From positions 1 to 64,000 of the forward strand of contig NZ_QMEA01000009.1 in assembly GCF_012912105.1 (NCBI RefSeq): 64,000 bases of DNA, read 5' to 3'. This stretch comes from Brasilonema sp. UFV-L1 (GTDB taxonomy: Bacteria > Cyanobacteriota > Cyanobacteriia > Cyanobacteriales > Nostocaceae). This document shows, one piece after another, positions 56,087-64,000 of the stretch. The first letter of the stretch is position 1; each line of letters opens with the position of its first letter. The position numbers were made by a program, and so were the translations under genes. The notes beneath the pieces are model-generated. The model ran no database searches. It was not told where the DNA came from and worked only from the letters and a program-made list of their open reading frames with translations.

Positions 56087-58531
56087 ATGTCGTTACCAGA
56101 AAGCTTCCTGACACAACTGGAGCAATATAGTGAATTGTCGCAACGAGAAAAGGAAGTTTTTCTGGAAATATTTGGTCGTGGCAAAAGTCGAGTCGAAGTC
56201 ACTCAAGCGATTAACATCTCCGATAGCAATCTCGGTAGCTGCTTAACAGGAATATACAAGAAATTCAGCATTAGTGGTAGTGGTCCTATTAAAGAAAACC
56301 GCCTGCGGGAGTACTTGAGCAAAAGATACGCGCAGCAGCAACCCTCTGGTCACTTAACTATTGATATTTCAGATAATGATATAGATACGTTAGTTCAAGA
56401 AATCCGTGAACAAGTCAAACCCAGCATCAAAGAACGCTGTGGAACCATGCGCGTGCTGGACATGACTCAACCGATTGAGTTGACTGGAGAACGGGGTATT
56501 TATACCAACGTCAATATTTTGGAGAAAATCACAGGACGCAGGCGACAAGAAATTGCAGAACTGCTGCAAAACTGTGACGTGGAAAATTTTGAGCGCTTTG
56601 GACTTAGCCGCGTGAGTGAGAAACGAGTACCAGGACTGGAGGCGGTACAACGGTACAGTAAGCTGATAGTGTTGGGGAAACCAGGAGCAGGAAAAACCAC
56701 GTTTTTGAAGTATTTGGCGATGCAGTGCATTCAGGAACAGTTTCAGACAAACCGAGTTCCCTTGTTTATCACTCTCAAGAATTTTGCAGAAGAATCCAAA
56801 CAGCCAAATATTCTGGAATATATTGCTCAACAGTTGTCGGTTTGCGGGGTGAGTGACGCTAACCTCAAAGTAGAGGAACTACTGAGACAGGGTAAAGCAT
56901 TGATATTGCTCGATGGGTTGGATGAAGTTCGAGAAGAAGATACAAAGCGGATTTTACGGCAAATTCGGGAGGTTTGTGATCAGTTTCACACAAATCAGTT
57001 GGTCATCACCTGTCGTATTGCTTCCAAAGAATATACCTTTGAACGGTTCACCGAAGTGGAAGTGGCAGATTTTGATGAGGAGCAAATCGCTATCTTTGCT
57101 CAAAACTGGTTTAGAGCTAAAGACTTCGATAATTGTCATGCTGAATGGAGCGATAGCGGAGTGAAGCATCTCGAAGATTCTAAAGATTCTGGATTCTATG
57201 TCCTTCGGACACGCTTCGCTAACACTCCACTGCGTTCCGCTCAGAATGACAAGGCAGAGAAGTTCATTCAAAAACTGAAGGATAACAAGCCAATTCAAGA
57301 ACTAGCAACTAATCCCTTGCTGCTGACTTTACTTTGTTTGGTCTTTGGTGAAGCTGGAAATTTTCCGGTCAATCGTTCCGAACTTTATAAAGAAGGTTTG
57401 GACGTGTTGCTGAAAAAATGGGATGCCAAACGCAACATAGAGCGAGATCAGGTTTATAAAAACCTGTCTTTACAACGCAAGGAAGACTTACTAAGTCAAA
57501 TTGCCTTAACTACATTTGAGCAGAAGGACTATTTCTTTAAGCAAAAAACTGTTGAAGCATACATTGCTGATTTTATTCGCAACTTACGCGATGCTCGTAC
57601 TGAGCCAAAGGAATTAGAACTGGACAGCGAAGCTGTTTTGAGGTCGATTGAAGGACAGCATGGGCTACTGGTGGAACGGGCAAAGGGGATTTATTCCTTT
57701 TCACATCTGACGTTTCAGGAGTATTTTGCTGCATGGGAAATTGTTGCGAATTCTGCATGGGAAAAGTTGGTGGAGCATATTACGGAGAAACGCTGGCGAG
57801 AGGTGTTTTTACTCACTGCTGGGATGATGAGGAAGGCTGATGATTTGGTGTGGTTCATGAAGCGGAAGGTTGATGGTTTGGTTGCTTCGGATGAAAAGTT
57901 ACAGGAGTTTCTTACCTGGAACAATCACAAGTCTCTTTCAGAGGATTTACCTTATAAACCAATCGCAGTTCGAGCATTTTACTTCCTATTTTATCTTTCA
58001 AAAATTAAGCCTACAGCTGCTCGTTCTGTTGCTAAATTTTTTGCTAACACTTTTGATATAGGCTTTAAGTTATCATCTAAATTAGAAGTTGAGATTGTTC
58101 TTGCTCGAGTGATTGATGAAGCTGTCATGATTTCTTACAACTTTGGTCGTGCTCATACCCGTACTCAAGCGATTCATCTTCTTTATGACATTGATACTGT
58201 TATTGAGCTAGATCATGAGTTACGGTACCAGATAGAAGACCTCAAGTGTCAACTCCCTGATCCTTTTCAAAGAGAATTTAAGGAGTGGTGGCAAATTAAA
58301 GGTAAAGTCTGGATTGAGCAACTGAGAGCCATGATGATTGAGCATCGCAATATTGGGCATGATTGGCAGTTCAGCGAAGCACAAAAGCAACTCTTGCAAC
58401 AGTATTACGATGCCAATAAACTACTAGTAGACTGCTTAAATAGTGATTGTTATGTCAGCCGCGAAGTCAGACAGGAAATTGAGGAGACTTTGCTGTTACC
58501 TATGGCGGAGATTGAGAAACGACAGGGGTGA
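56087..58531 (+). CDS. NACHT-domain STAND ATPase with N-terminal HTH
   Basis: The 814-residue protein resembles bacterial NACHT proteins of the NLR-like defence type. Residues about 10-80 form a helix-turn-helix (LSQREKEVFLEIFGRG). The NACHT core has Walker A VLGKPGAGKTTF near 197 and Walker B ALILLDGLDEV near 271, then ATNPLLLTLLCLVF and the SFSHLTFQEYFAAW sensor region. The C-terminal 250 residues are helical and were not matched. Residues about 349-389 are encoded by a palindromic repeat element inserted in frame. Such ATPases oligomerise on ligand binding; the antiviral role is inferred from homologues. Confidence 0.88.
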   Translation: MSLPESFLTQLEQYSELSQREKEVFLEIFGRGKSRVEVTQAINISDSNLGSCLTGIYKKFSISGSGPIKENRLREYLSKRYAQQQPSGHLTIDISDNDIDTLVQEIREQVKPSIKERCGTMRVLDMTQPIELTGERGIYTNVNILEKITGRRRQEIAELLQNCDVENFERFGLSRVSEKRVPGLEAVQRYSKLIVLGKPGAGKTTFLKYLAMQCIQEQFQTNRVPLFITLKNFAEESKQPNILEYIAQQLSVCGVSDANLKVEELLRQGKALILLDGLDEVREEDTKRILRQIREVCDQFHTNQLVITCRIASKEYTFERFTEVEVADFDEEQIAIFAQNWFRAKDFDNCHAEWSDSGVKHLEDSKDSGFYVLRTRFANTPLRSAQNDKAEKFIQKLKDNKPIQELATNPLLLTLLCLVFGEAGNFPVNRSELYKEGLDVLLKKWDAKRNIERDQVYKNLSLQRKEDLLSQIALTTFEQKDYFFKQKTVEAYIADFIRNLRDARTEPKELELDSEAVLRSIEGQHGLLVERAKGIYSFSHLTFQEYFAAWEIVANSAWEKLVEHITEKRWREVFLLTAGMMRKADDLVWFMKRKVDGLVASDEKLQEFLTWNNHKSLSEDLPYKPIAVRAFYFLFYLSKIKPTAARSVAKFFANTFDIGFKLSSKLEVEIVLARVIDEAVMISYNFGRAHTRTQAIHLLYDIDTVIELDHELRYQIEDLKCQLPDPFQREFKEWWQIKGKVWIEQLRAMMIEHRNIGHDWQFSEAQKQLLQQYYDANKLLVDCLNSDCYVSREVRQEIEETLLLPMAEIEKRQG
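57133..57252. mobile_element. Palindromic element inserted in frame in NACHT gene
   Basis: The 120-bp segment has 20-base arms (57133-57152 and 57233-57252) complementary at 16 of 20 positions, TTGTCATTCTGAGCGGAACG being one arm reversed. Its length equals 40 codons and it adds no stop. Relatives of the protein usually run from WFRAKD to KAEKFIQKL without it. The same palindrome family forms the inside of the element at 21254-21377. Confidence 0.8.
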
Positions 58532-58620
58532 GGTGATAGCACTAGGGAGAAATTAGGCGATCGCCCTCCATTACACAATTTCCACTAACTGAATGTTAAT
58601 TTCTATTAAATTAGCCAATC

Positions 58621-58833
58621 TCACATCTCATCCCTAACTTGCTGCTGATATTCTAAAGGATCTTGAGTAAGTTTAATGACACCTGCATACTTGTTTAAAT
58701 TAAACTCTTCTTTTTGTTGTGATTGATAAGCCTCCAAGATTTGCTCAATCTTTTGCCAGTCCTGATAATCAATCAACACTGCCACTGGACGCATTGCTTC
58801 ATCAGTTACAATTTTTTTGTGAAAAGATAGCAT
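58621..58833 (-). CDS. Phd/YefM-like orphan antitoxin
   Basis: The product is about 70 residues, starting at the ATG at 58833 rather than a TTG at 58854. It begins LSFHKKIVTDEAMRPVAVLIDYQDWQKIEQIL, a pattern of small DNA-binding antitoxins. No toxin gene is adjacent: the next downstream gene is the opposite-strand NACHT. It may pair with a distant toxin or be a remnant. Confidence 0.65.
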   Translation of the reverse strand: MLSFHKKIVTDEAMRPVAVLIDYQDWQKIEQILEAYQSQQKEEFNLNKYAGVIKLTQDPLEYQQQVRDEM

Positions 58834-58912
58834 TATAGTTTTCTTCCAACGCAAAGTTTAACTCTTACAGAGTATATTGAATAAAATAAATACAAGATAG
58901 GAATTTTATATT

Positions 58913-59884
58913 TTACAATTCTCCCTCAGATATTCTCTCATTCAGAACCTGCTGAAACTCTTCTATAGAACCAATTGTAATAGCAGTTGTGAAAAGCATT
59001 TTTAGCACAGATAAATTCTCGATTCCATTAATACTTTCCACAACTGGCTCAGGCACTACTCCAAAGCGAGTTTGTAGAATTTTAATCACATGTTCTCGAT
59101 TTGTTAGGAGCATTCCTTGCTCAATTCCTTCTTCCTTTGCCAAGCGCTCAATACTTGTCACGTACCGCATTCTATCTGCCTCCTCGTCATTTCTCAATTC
59201 TTGTTTAAAACTACGCGCTAATTCCTCTGGCAATACCATTATCCAGTCGATAAACCGAAATAACCCCAGAATATTTTCTCGACTATATCCCCGTTCAAAT
59301 AATCTTCTAACTAGACTCAATTTCCAATGTAACCGACTTTCTGGATTTCGGTGCGTAGCCTTAGTTTTCAGATGTGCCATGACGACTACACTGAAAGGAT
59401 TGGTGCTTTGTTCTAGAGTTTCCCACTGTGCTTCATAGTCCAACAGTTTCGCCACGGGAAACTCTAAACTAACACGACATCCTCCTAGTAAATACCCGTA
59501 ACTTGAAGGTCGCCAAGAAGCTTCTTCGTCTGCCAAAACTGCTAAACTAATAACTTGTTTCTTGTGGCGGTCAAATAACCGATAATTGTACGTGTACATC
59601 CGTTGACCAAATTCAGTGTCGTACTGTCCTTGGACTTCCACATGAACCAATACCCAAGCTTCTTCACCATCAAGTAGCCAAACCTTCGCCACTTTATCGA
59701 CGAGTCGCTTACCAATTTCTGCATCCGGTTCTAGTTGTTGTAATTCAGTATCGAGAAATTCATAGCCTCGTTCCCAGTCAATGACGGCGTAAGCCTGAGG
59801 AAAAAAGAATTCCAAAAAGCGAGGAAAAAAGCTTTCAATAACGTCCTTCCAAGGACTGTCGTAATCAGTGCGTTGCTCGGTCAT
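58913..59884 (-). CDS. Rpn-family PD-(D/E)XK nuclease
   Basis: The 323-residue protein matches the recombination-promoting nuclease/DUF4351 type. The nuclease core is KVWLLDGEEAWVLVHVEVQGQYD (D and E-x-Q). Helices follow, and the C-terminal part has the ILQTRFGVVPEPVVESI repeat domain. It is often called a putative transposase, but no transposase activity is implied here. Such proteins are very common in cyanobacteria. Confidence 0.85.
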   Translation of the reverse strand: MTEQRTDYDSPWKDVIESFFPRFLEFFFPQAYAVIDWERGYEFLDTELQQLEPDAEIGKRLVDKVAKVWLLDGEEAWVLVHVEVQGQYDTEFGQRMYTYNYRLFDRHKKQVISLAVLADEEASWRPSSYGYLLGGCRVSLEFPVAKLLDYEAQWETLEQSTNPFSVVVMAHLKTKATHRNPESRLHWKLSLVRRLFERGYSRENILGLFRFIDWIMVLPEELARSFKQELRNDEEADRMRYVTSIERLAKEEGIEQGMLLTNREHVIKILQTRFGVVPEPVVESINGIENLSVLKMLFTTAITIGSIEEFQQVLNERISEGEL

Positions 59885-59919
59885 TCAATCTATTTTTTAT
59901 TTATTGTAGTTGTTTAAAA

Positions 59920-60045
59920 GGCGATAGCTTCGCTTGCGCTCCTTTGCAGATCGCCTCTGACACTGCGCAAAGGGCGATAGCTAGCCCCTTAGGGGGCCTG
60001 CGCTAACGCTGCTGTGCAAAGCGCAGATCGCATTGAGGAGAAATT
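59920..60045. repeat. GC-rich palindromic repeat
   Basis: The intergenic stretch contains GGCGATAGCTTCGCTTGCGC, GCGATAGCTAGCCCCTTAGG and CTGCGCTAACGCTGC, the same modules as at 1290-1430 and 16678-16980. Confidence 0.7.
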
Positions 60046-60105
60046 AAGCGATCAGCCTTTGGCTTTAGCTTGTGCATATTGCATTCTCAGCTTCGATTGC
60101 AACAC

Positions 60106-60441
60106 TCAGGATAATACTTGTAAAATTGCTTCTATTTGCTGCTTCAGGTTTGGCAAATCTCGCTCAACAGCAAACCAAACCACGTCTAAATCAATTTCAA
60201 AGTAATTGTGAGTCAAAATATTTCGCATCCCGATAATTTGTGACCAAGGTACTTCGGGATGTTGTAACTTAATGTCAGCAGATAAGGCGCGAGATGCTTC
60301 ACCGATAATTTGCAGATGTTGAATAAACCAAGTTTGAATCAGTTCATTTTGTTCAAAGCTTTGCCTTCCTTGAATTGCGTACTTGTCTATACGTTCAATT
60401 GCTTCTAAGATATCACGCAATTTTTCGCGATCGTCTCTCAT
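60106..60441 (-). CDS. hepT: HepT-family toxin (DUF86)
   Basis: The 111-residue HEPN protein has the R-x4-H motif (RNILTHNYF, near residues 73-81). HepT is a ribonuclease toxin controlled by its MntA partner, which AMPylates it in known pairs. It overlaps the MntA gene by 4 bp (ATGA). Confidence 0.9.
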   Translation of the reverse strand: MRDDREKLRDILEAIERIDKYAIQGRQSFEQNELIQTWFIQHLQIIGEASRALSADIKLQHPEVPWSQIIGMRNILTHNYFEIDLDVVWFAVERDLPNLKQQIEAILQVLS

Positions 60442-60728
60442 AACGGAACAGCTTCTGTTAAAACCCGTTCCCGAATACGCTGGCGTAATCCCTTTTCAGT
60501 TACCACATCTACATCACGATCCAGTAGCTGTTGCAACTCCATCAGCAGTCCACCTAAGTCAAAAAGGCTTCGTCCAGGTTCCATTTCTACCAGAAAATCA
60601 ACATCACTGTCTGCATCAGCCTCTCGGCGTGCCACAGAACCAAAAATACGTACGTTGTATGCTCCATGTTTAGCAGCACTTCGGAGGATTTCTTCTCGTT
60701 TTGCTTGCAAAAGGTCGTAAACATTCAT
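60438..60728 (-). CDS. mntA: MntA-family antitoxin nucleotidyltransferase
   Basis: The 96-residue minimal nucleotidyltransferase has [18 protein letters not shown], the GSx10DxD motif of the MNT family. It would transfer AMP to the HepT toxin to silence it. The gene precedes hepT as usual. Confidence 0.9.
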   Translation of the reverse strand: MNVYDLLQAKREEILRSAAKHGAYNVRIFGSVARREADADSDVDFLVEMEPGRSLFDLGGLLMELQQLLDRDVDVVTEKGLRQRIRERVLTEAVPL

Positions 60729-60830
60729 GGTTTGACTCCCGTATCTACAAACAGTTTAGCCAAATCAACAGTCATGTTTGACCGTCCTAATCAAAGGAGT
60801 AATGCTTACGCACTTTCAACATCGCCTACA

Positions 60831-61049
60831 TCACAACCGTTCCCACTCATCCTTGCCAATTCCAGCTTGTCGTAATATCTCAGCCAAAAGTCCCTTGCCA
60901 ATGTCACTTTTGTGAGGGTTTGGTATTCGTACTGTAATATGGTCTTTGACCATATACTGATGCTTGCTACCAGAGTACGGTCTTTCAAAACCAAGTTGTC
61001 TCAAATACCGAATTAAATCTGAGCGCTTGATAAGTCCGAAGGAAGGCAT
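60831..61049 (-). CDS. hicA: HicA-family toxin
   Basis: The 72-residue double-stranded RNA-binding-like mRNA interferase has the conserved GSKHQYMVK with the catalytic His, and ITVRIPNPHKSDIGKGLLAEILRQAGI is typical of the end. Its start codon overlaps the HicB stop (TAATG). Confidence 0.9.
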   Translation of the reverse strand: MPSFGLIKRSDLIRYLRQLGFERPYSGSKHQYMVKDHITVRIPNPHKSDIGKGLLAEILRQAGIGKDEWERL

Positions 61050-61291
61050 TATGCTACTTGCTTGATTGACAGTTCAATGCCATCAATTATGGGTAATGGC
61101 AGATTGCGAGAAACTCGTAATAAAATCCACTCTTCCAAAACCTCTGCTAATTCTTCTCTACAAGCTTCCAATGTATCCGCATTAGCCCAAACTCCCTGAA
61201 ATCCCGGAATCTCTCCGTAAAATGTGCCATCTTCTGACAAAATCTTATATTTAGCTTCATACATTGCGGCTTGTATGTACTTTGTGAACAT
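61049..61291 (-). CDS. hicB: HicB-family antitoxin
   Basis: The product is about 80 residues from the ATG at 61291; an ATG at 61264 is also possible. The partial RNase H-like fold reads YKILSEDGTFYGEIPGFQGVWANADTLEACREELAEVLEEW. No C-terminal DNA-binding domain is visible. The antitoxin precedes the toxin. Confidence 0.87.
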   Translation of the reverse strand: MFTKYIQAAMYEAKYKILSEDGTFYGEIPGFQGVWANADTLEACREELAEVLEEWILLRVSRNLPLPIIDGIELSIKQVA

Positions 61292-61505
61292 AAGCAGAGT
61301 CTCTGAATTGTTTAGACATAGTTTTGTCAAATTAACAGTTATCATATAACATTTCAGCCCAGTTTTTATAAAGCAAGTCAAAAGTCAACAGTCAAAAGAA
61401 ATAAATTTTTCTTTTGCCTTGTTCAGTCAAGAAAAGGGGTGTGGGGGTATAAGGGGAAAGAGCTAAAAACTTTGCTAAACTTACTTGTACTGATTTAGTT
61501 GGATG

Positions 61506-63224
61506 TCAAAACAAAAAGTATCTTTGCGCCATCGGTAAAACCGTCGCAGGTTCACAAATCAGTAACTCTCCATCAGCCCTGACTTCATATGTTTCGGGAT
61601 CTACTTCAATATGAGGTAATGTATCGTTGAGCTTCATATCTTGCTTACTCAACTGACGTGTTCCGGAAACAGGGACAGCTTGCTTGTGCAAACCCAACTG
61701 ACTAGGAATCTCCCTTTCCATAGCTGCTTGCGAGACAAAAGTTAACGATGTAGAGTGACGCGCACCTGCGAAACTACCAAACATCGGTCGCATATGTACT
61801 GGTTGCGGTGTGGGAATACTTGCATTTGCATCGCCCATTTGTGACCATGCAATCATTCCTCCTTTTAGAACTAGTTCTGGTTTCACACCAAAAAACGCTG
61901 GACGCCACAAACACAAATCTGCTAATTTACCTTCTTCCACTGAACCCACATACTGAGCAATACCATGAGTTATTGCTGGATTTATAGTATACTTAGCAAC
62001 ATATCTTTTGGCACGGATATTATCATTAACCGTTACATCTGTTCCTAATCCTTTGTTACCGCGTTGCACTTTCATTTTATGTGCGGTTTGCCAAGTACGA
62101 ATTATTACCTCACCAACTCGTCCCATTGCTTGCGAGTCGGAAGAAATCATACTGAATGCACCTAAATCATGTAAAATATCTTCAGCAGCAATCGTTTCTC
62201 GTCGAATGCGCGACTCTGCAAACGCCACGTCCTCAGCGATCGCTGGGTCGAGGTGATGACACACCATTAACATATCTAGGTGTTCATCTAAGGTATTGAC
62301 GGTGTAAGGACGTGTAGGGTTAGTTGAAGAAGGTAGAACGTTTGCTTGACCACAAACTTTGATAATATCTGGTGCGTGACCGCCGCCTGCGCCTTCTGTA
62401 TGGTAAGTATGAATCACACGATTCTTAAAAGCGGCGATGGTATCTTCCACAAACCCCGCTTCATTCAAAGTATCTGTGTGGATTGCGACTTGTACATCGT
62501 AGTCATCAGCAACGCTAAGACAGGTATCAATTGTTGCGGGTGTAGTTCCCCAGTCTTCGTGCAGCTTTAACCCGATGGCACCAGCTTCTACTTGTTCCAC
62601 GAGTCCTTGGGGTTGACTAGTATTACCTTTGCCTAAAAATCCTAAGTTCATAGGGAAGGCGTCGGCGGCTTGTAGCATTCGGTAAATATTCCAAGGTCCA
62701 GGAGTGCAGGTAGTCGCATTTGTACCTGTAGCAGGACCAGTACCACCGCCAATCATGGTGGTGATTCCGGAGGCGATCGCCACTTCAATTTGTTGAGGAC
62801 ATATAAAATGAATGTGGGTGTCGATACCGCCAGCAGTAAGAATCATTCCTTCTCCAGCGAGTGCTTCAGTACCAGGACCAATAATAATATCTACATTGTC
62901 TTGAATATAAGGATTTCCAGCTTTACCAATTTTGAATATTTTACCGTCTTTAATGCCAATATCTGCTTTGACAACACCCCACCAATCAACAATCAAAGCA
63001 TTCGTAATCACTAAATCAACTGCACCATCAGCGTTGGAAATAGGAGACTGTCCCATTCCATCACGAATAACTTTACCGCCACCGAATTTTACCTCATCGC
63101 CGTAGGTGGTGAAATCTTGTTCAACTTCGATAAATAATTCTGTGTCGGCTAGTCGGATGCGATCGCCTACTGTTGGACCAAAAGTTTCCGCATAAGCGCG
63201 GCGATCCATTCTATAACTCATCAC
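61506..63224 (-). CDS. ureC: Urease alpha subunit
   Basis: The 572-residue amidohydrolase hydrolyses urea. Metal ligands are visible: [14 protein letters not shown], the carbamylated Lys in GLKLHEDWG, and [10 protein letters not shown]. The flap region VCHHLDP is intact. No ureA or ureB lies in the 775 bp upstream, nor any accessory gene downstream, so the urease genes are dispersed here. Confidence 0.98.
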   Translation of the reverse strand: MMSYRMDRRAYAETFGPTVGDRIRLADTELFIEVEQDFTTYGDEVKFGGGKVIRDGMGQSPISNADGAVDLVITNALIVDWWGVVKADIGIKDGKIFKIGKAGNPYIQDNVDIIIGPGTEALAGEGMILTAGGIDTHIHFICPQQIEVAIASGITTMIGGGTGPATGTNATTCTPGPWNIYRMLQAADAFPMNLGFLGKGNTSQPQGLVEQVEAGAIGLKLHEDWGTTPATIDTCLSVADDYDVQVAIHTDTLNEAGFVEDTIAAFKNRVIHTYHTEGAGGGHAPDIIKVCGQANVLPSSTNPTRPYTVNTLDEHLDMLMVCHHLDPAIAEDVAFAESRIRRETIAAEDILHDLGAFSMISSDSQAMGRVGEVIIRTWQTAHKMKVQRGNKGLGTDVTVNDNIRAKRYVAKYTINPAITHGIAQYVGSVEEGKLADLCLWRPAFFGVKPELVLKGGMIAWSQMGDANASIPTPQPVHMRPMFGSFAGARHSTSLTFVSQAAMEREIPSQLGLHKQAVPVSGTRQLSKQDMKLNDTLPHIEVDPETYEVRADGELLICEPATVLPMAQRYFLF

Positions 63225-63797
63225 CTAGTTCCTCTTATCTAAAATTCACTTATGAATGTAAACTGACGTTGGTTCAATTCTTAATTCAGTTCTCCATTTT
63301 GATAAAGATTTATCCCATTGTTCTTCCCACTTTTGCGCCAAGCGCGGGTTTTGCTTTTCACCTTATTTTATATCCCATGGTTATGTGCTCTAACAAAGCA
63401 CCAATGCTTTCTGGTGATTTTATGAGTGTAATTAATAACCCTCCTCCCTATCGGTTTTTTTTAGGATAGTGTCTCTTTTGTCAATAAGTCAATATACTTA
63501 AATTTGTTAAAACTTGCTATTTCCCGCTTATTGATAATGAAGCGGAATCAGTATGAGTTCAATTTTTTAGCGGGTTTCTAGCCCAAATGGGGAAGCTGTG
63601 AACATTCAAACCCAGGATTTAATCTTCTAACACTTGATTTTCTACATCGTACTGCTTGTTTCTCCCCTACTTGGTGAACACCGATGAGATTTTTTCTATG
63701 TAAGTTATGACTGCACTAATGGTATGAAATATTTAGAATGCATTTGTGGACTTCAAAGGTTTTATCGTTGGTAGCACTCTTTCATAGCTAAAAAGAA
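63225..63797. other. Intergenic region, no gene
   Basis: About 570 bases between divergent genes. A 98-codon open frame overlapping the ureC start is not protein-like. No urease subunit is seen. Confidence 0.5.
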
Positions 63798-64000
63798 ATG
63801 TCAACACGAGAACTGAACGAATTATTACTAAAAAACCCTGTCTTAATTGGTATTTTTACTGGTACAATTGGTGCTTTTATTGGAGCAGTGATTACTATAC
63901 TTAACACATTGTTATCTAATGTATTCCAAGAACGTAGAGAAAAACAACAAACTTTTAGAGAAAATTTGCAACAACTATATAGAGATTCTCTTTCTGTGCT
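63798..64000 (+). CDS. Membrane protein, 5' part only
   Basis: The first 67 codons are visible; the gene runs off the window. One hydrophobic segment (LIGIFTGTIGAFIGAVITIL, about 15-34) is followed by a charged coiled-coil-like stretch (FQERREKQQTFRENLQQLYRD). The family cannot be told. Confidence 0.6.
   Translation, partial: MSTRELNELLLKNPVLIGIFTGTIGAFIGAVITILNTLLSNVFQERREKQQTFRENLQQLYRDSLSV

Noticed and set aside
58913-59884. Rpn-like gene as a true transposase of an insertion sequence
   Set aside because: No terminal inverted repeats or target duplication flank it, and the fold is PD-(D/E)XK nuclease.
63173-63469. 98-codon plus-strand frame over the start of ureC
   Set aside because: It overlaps a certain gene start and its translation is low in any domain pattern.

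Overview
The window comes from a filamentous, probably nitrogen-fixing and heterocyst-forming cyanobacterium (Nostocales-like). The signs are many GCGATCGC (HIP1) sites, heptanucleotide tandem repeats of the kind common in heterocystous genomes, a Mo-nitrogenase C-terminal-domain protein, large AAA/WD40 and NACHT proteins, and two typical cyanobacterial housekeeping blocks (tig-clpP-clpX and asd-dapA-rnj). Species cannot be named from the sequence. No tRNA, rRNA, CRISPR array, complete transposase or phage gene was recognised.

Layout. 0-9.3 kb: TauD-like dioxygenase, single-domain response regulator, uvrC, zinc-ribbon protein, rlmN preceded by an alkyltransferase-like (ATL) gene, a large membrane protein and a MIF-family protein. 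9.4-11.6 kb: NERD-type helicase. 11.9-21.1 kb: a probable specialised-metabolism locus. It holds a GTP cyclohydrolase II-RibD reductase fusion, a BchC-like dehydrogenase, a PTPS/QueD homologue without its usual catalytic residues, and a family 4 glycosyltransferase, the last three almost touching. Intact and broken methyltransferase genes and an orphan sugar-binding protein flank it. This is the best candidate for an undescribed system: a GTP-derived pyrimidine or pterin that is reduced, oxidised and glycosylated. 21.4-31.1 kb: two serine hydrolases, an S1-domain protein, dienelactone hydrolase, a GntR regulator, an HTH-AAA ATPase and small secreted or beta-rich proteins. 31.3-34.9 kb: an AAA protein with 14 WD40 repeats. 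35-45 kb: alpha/beta hydrolase and the two housekeeping blocks in divergent orientation around a 920-bp gap. 45-55.6 kb: mixed genes, including a pseudo-caspase, the Mo-nitrogenase C-terminal-domain protein, rpmF, a sulfite-oxidase-like protein, aldehyde dehydrogenase and a hybrid kinase. 56-61.4 kb: a defence/stress cluster with a NACHT ATPase, orphan antitoxin, Rpn-like nuclease, MntA/HepT and HicBA. 61.5-64 kb: ureC without ureA or ureB next to it, and the start of a membrane protein.

Short mobile-looking DNA is plentiful. There is a 95-bp element with 13-bp terminal inverted repeats and an exact 10-bp target duplication (52946-53060), a 124-bp element with perfect 16-bp inverted ends (21254-21377), and a related 120-bp palindromic element inserted in frame in the NACHT gene (57133-57252). 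GC-rich palindromic mosaics lie between genes. Two methyltransferase genes (one truncated, one with a single in-frame stop) and a possible ATPase tail are remnants.
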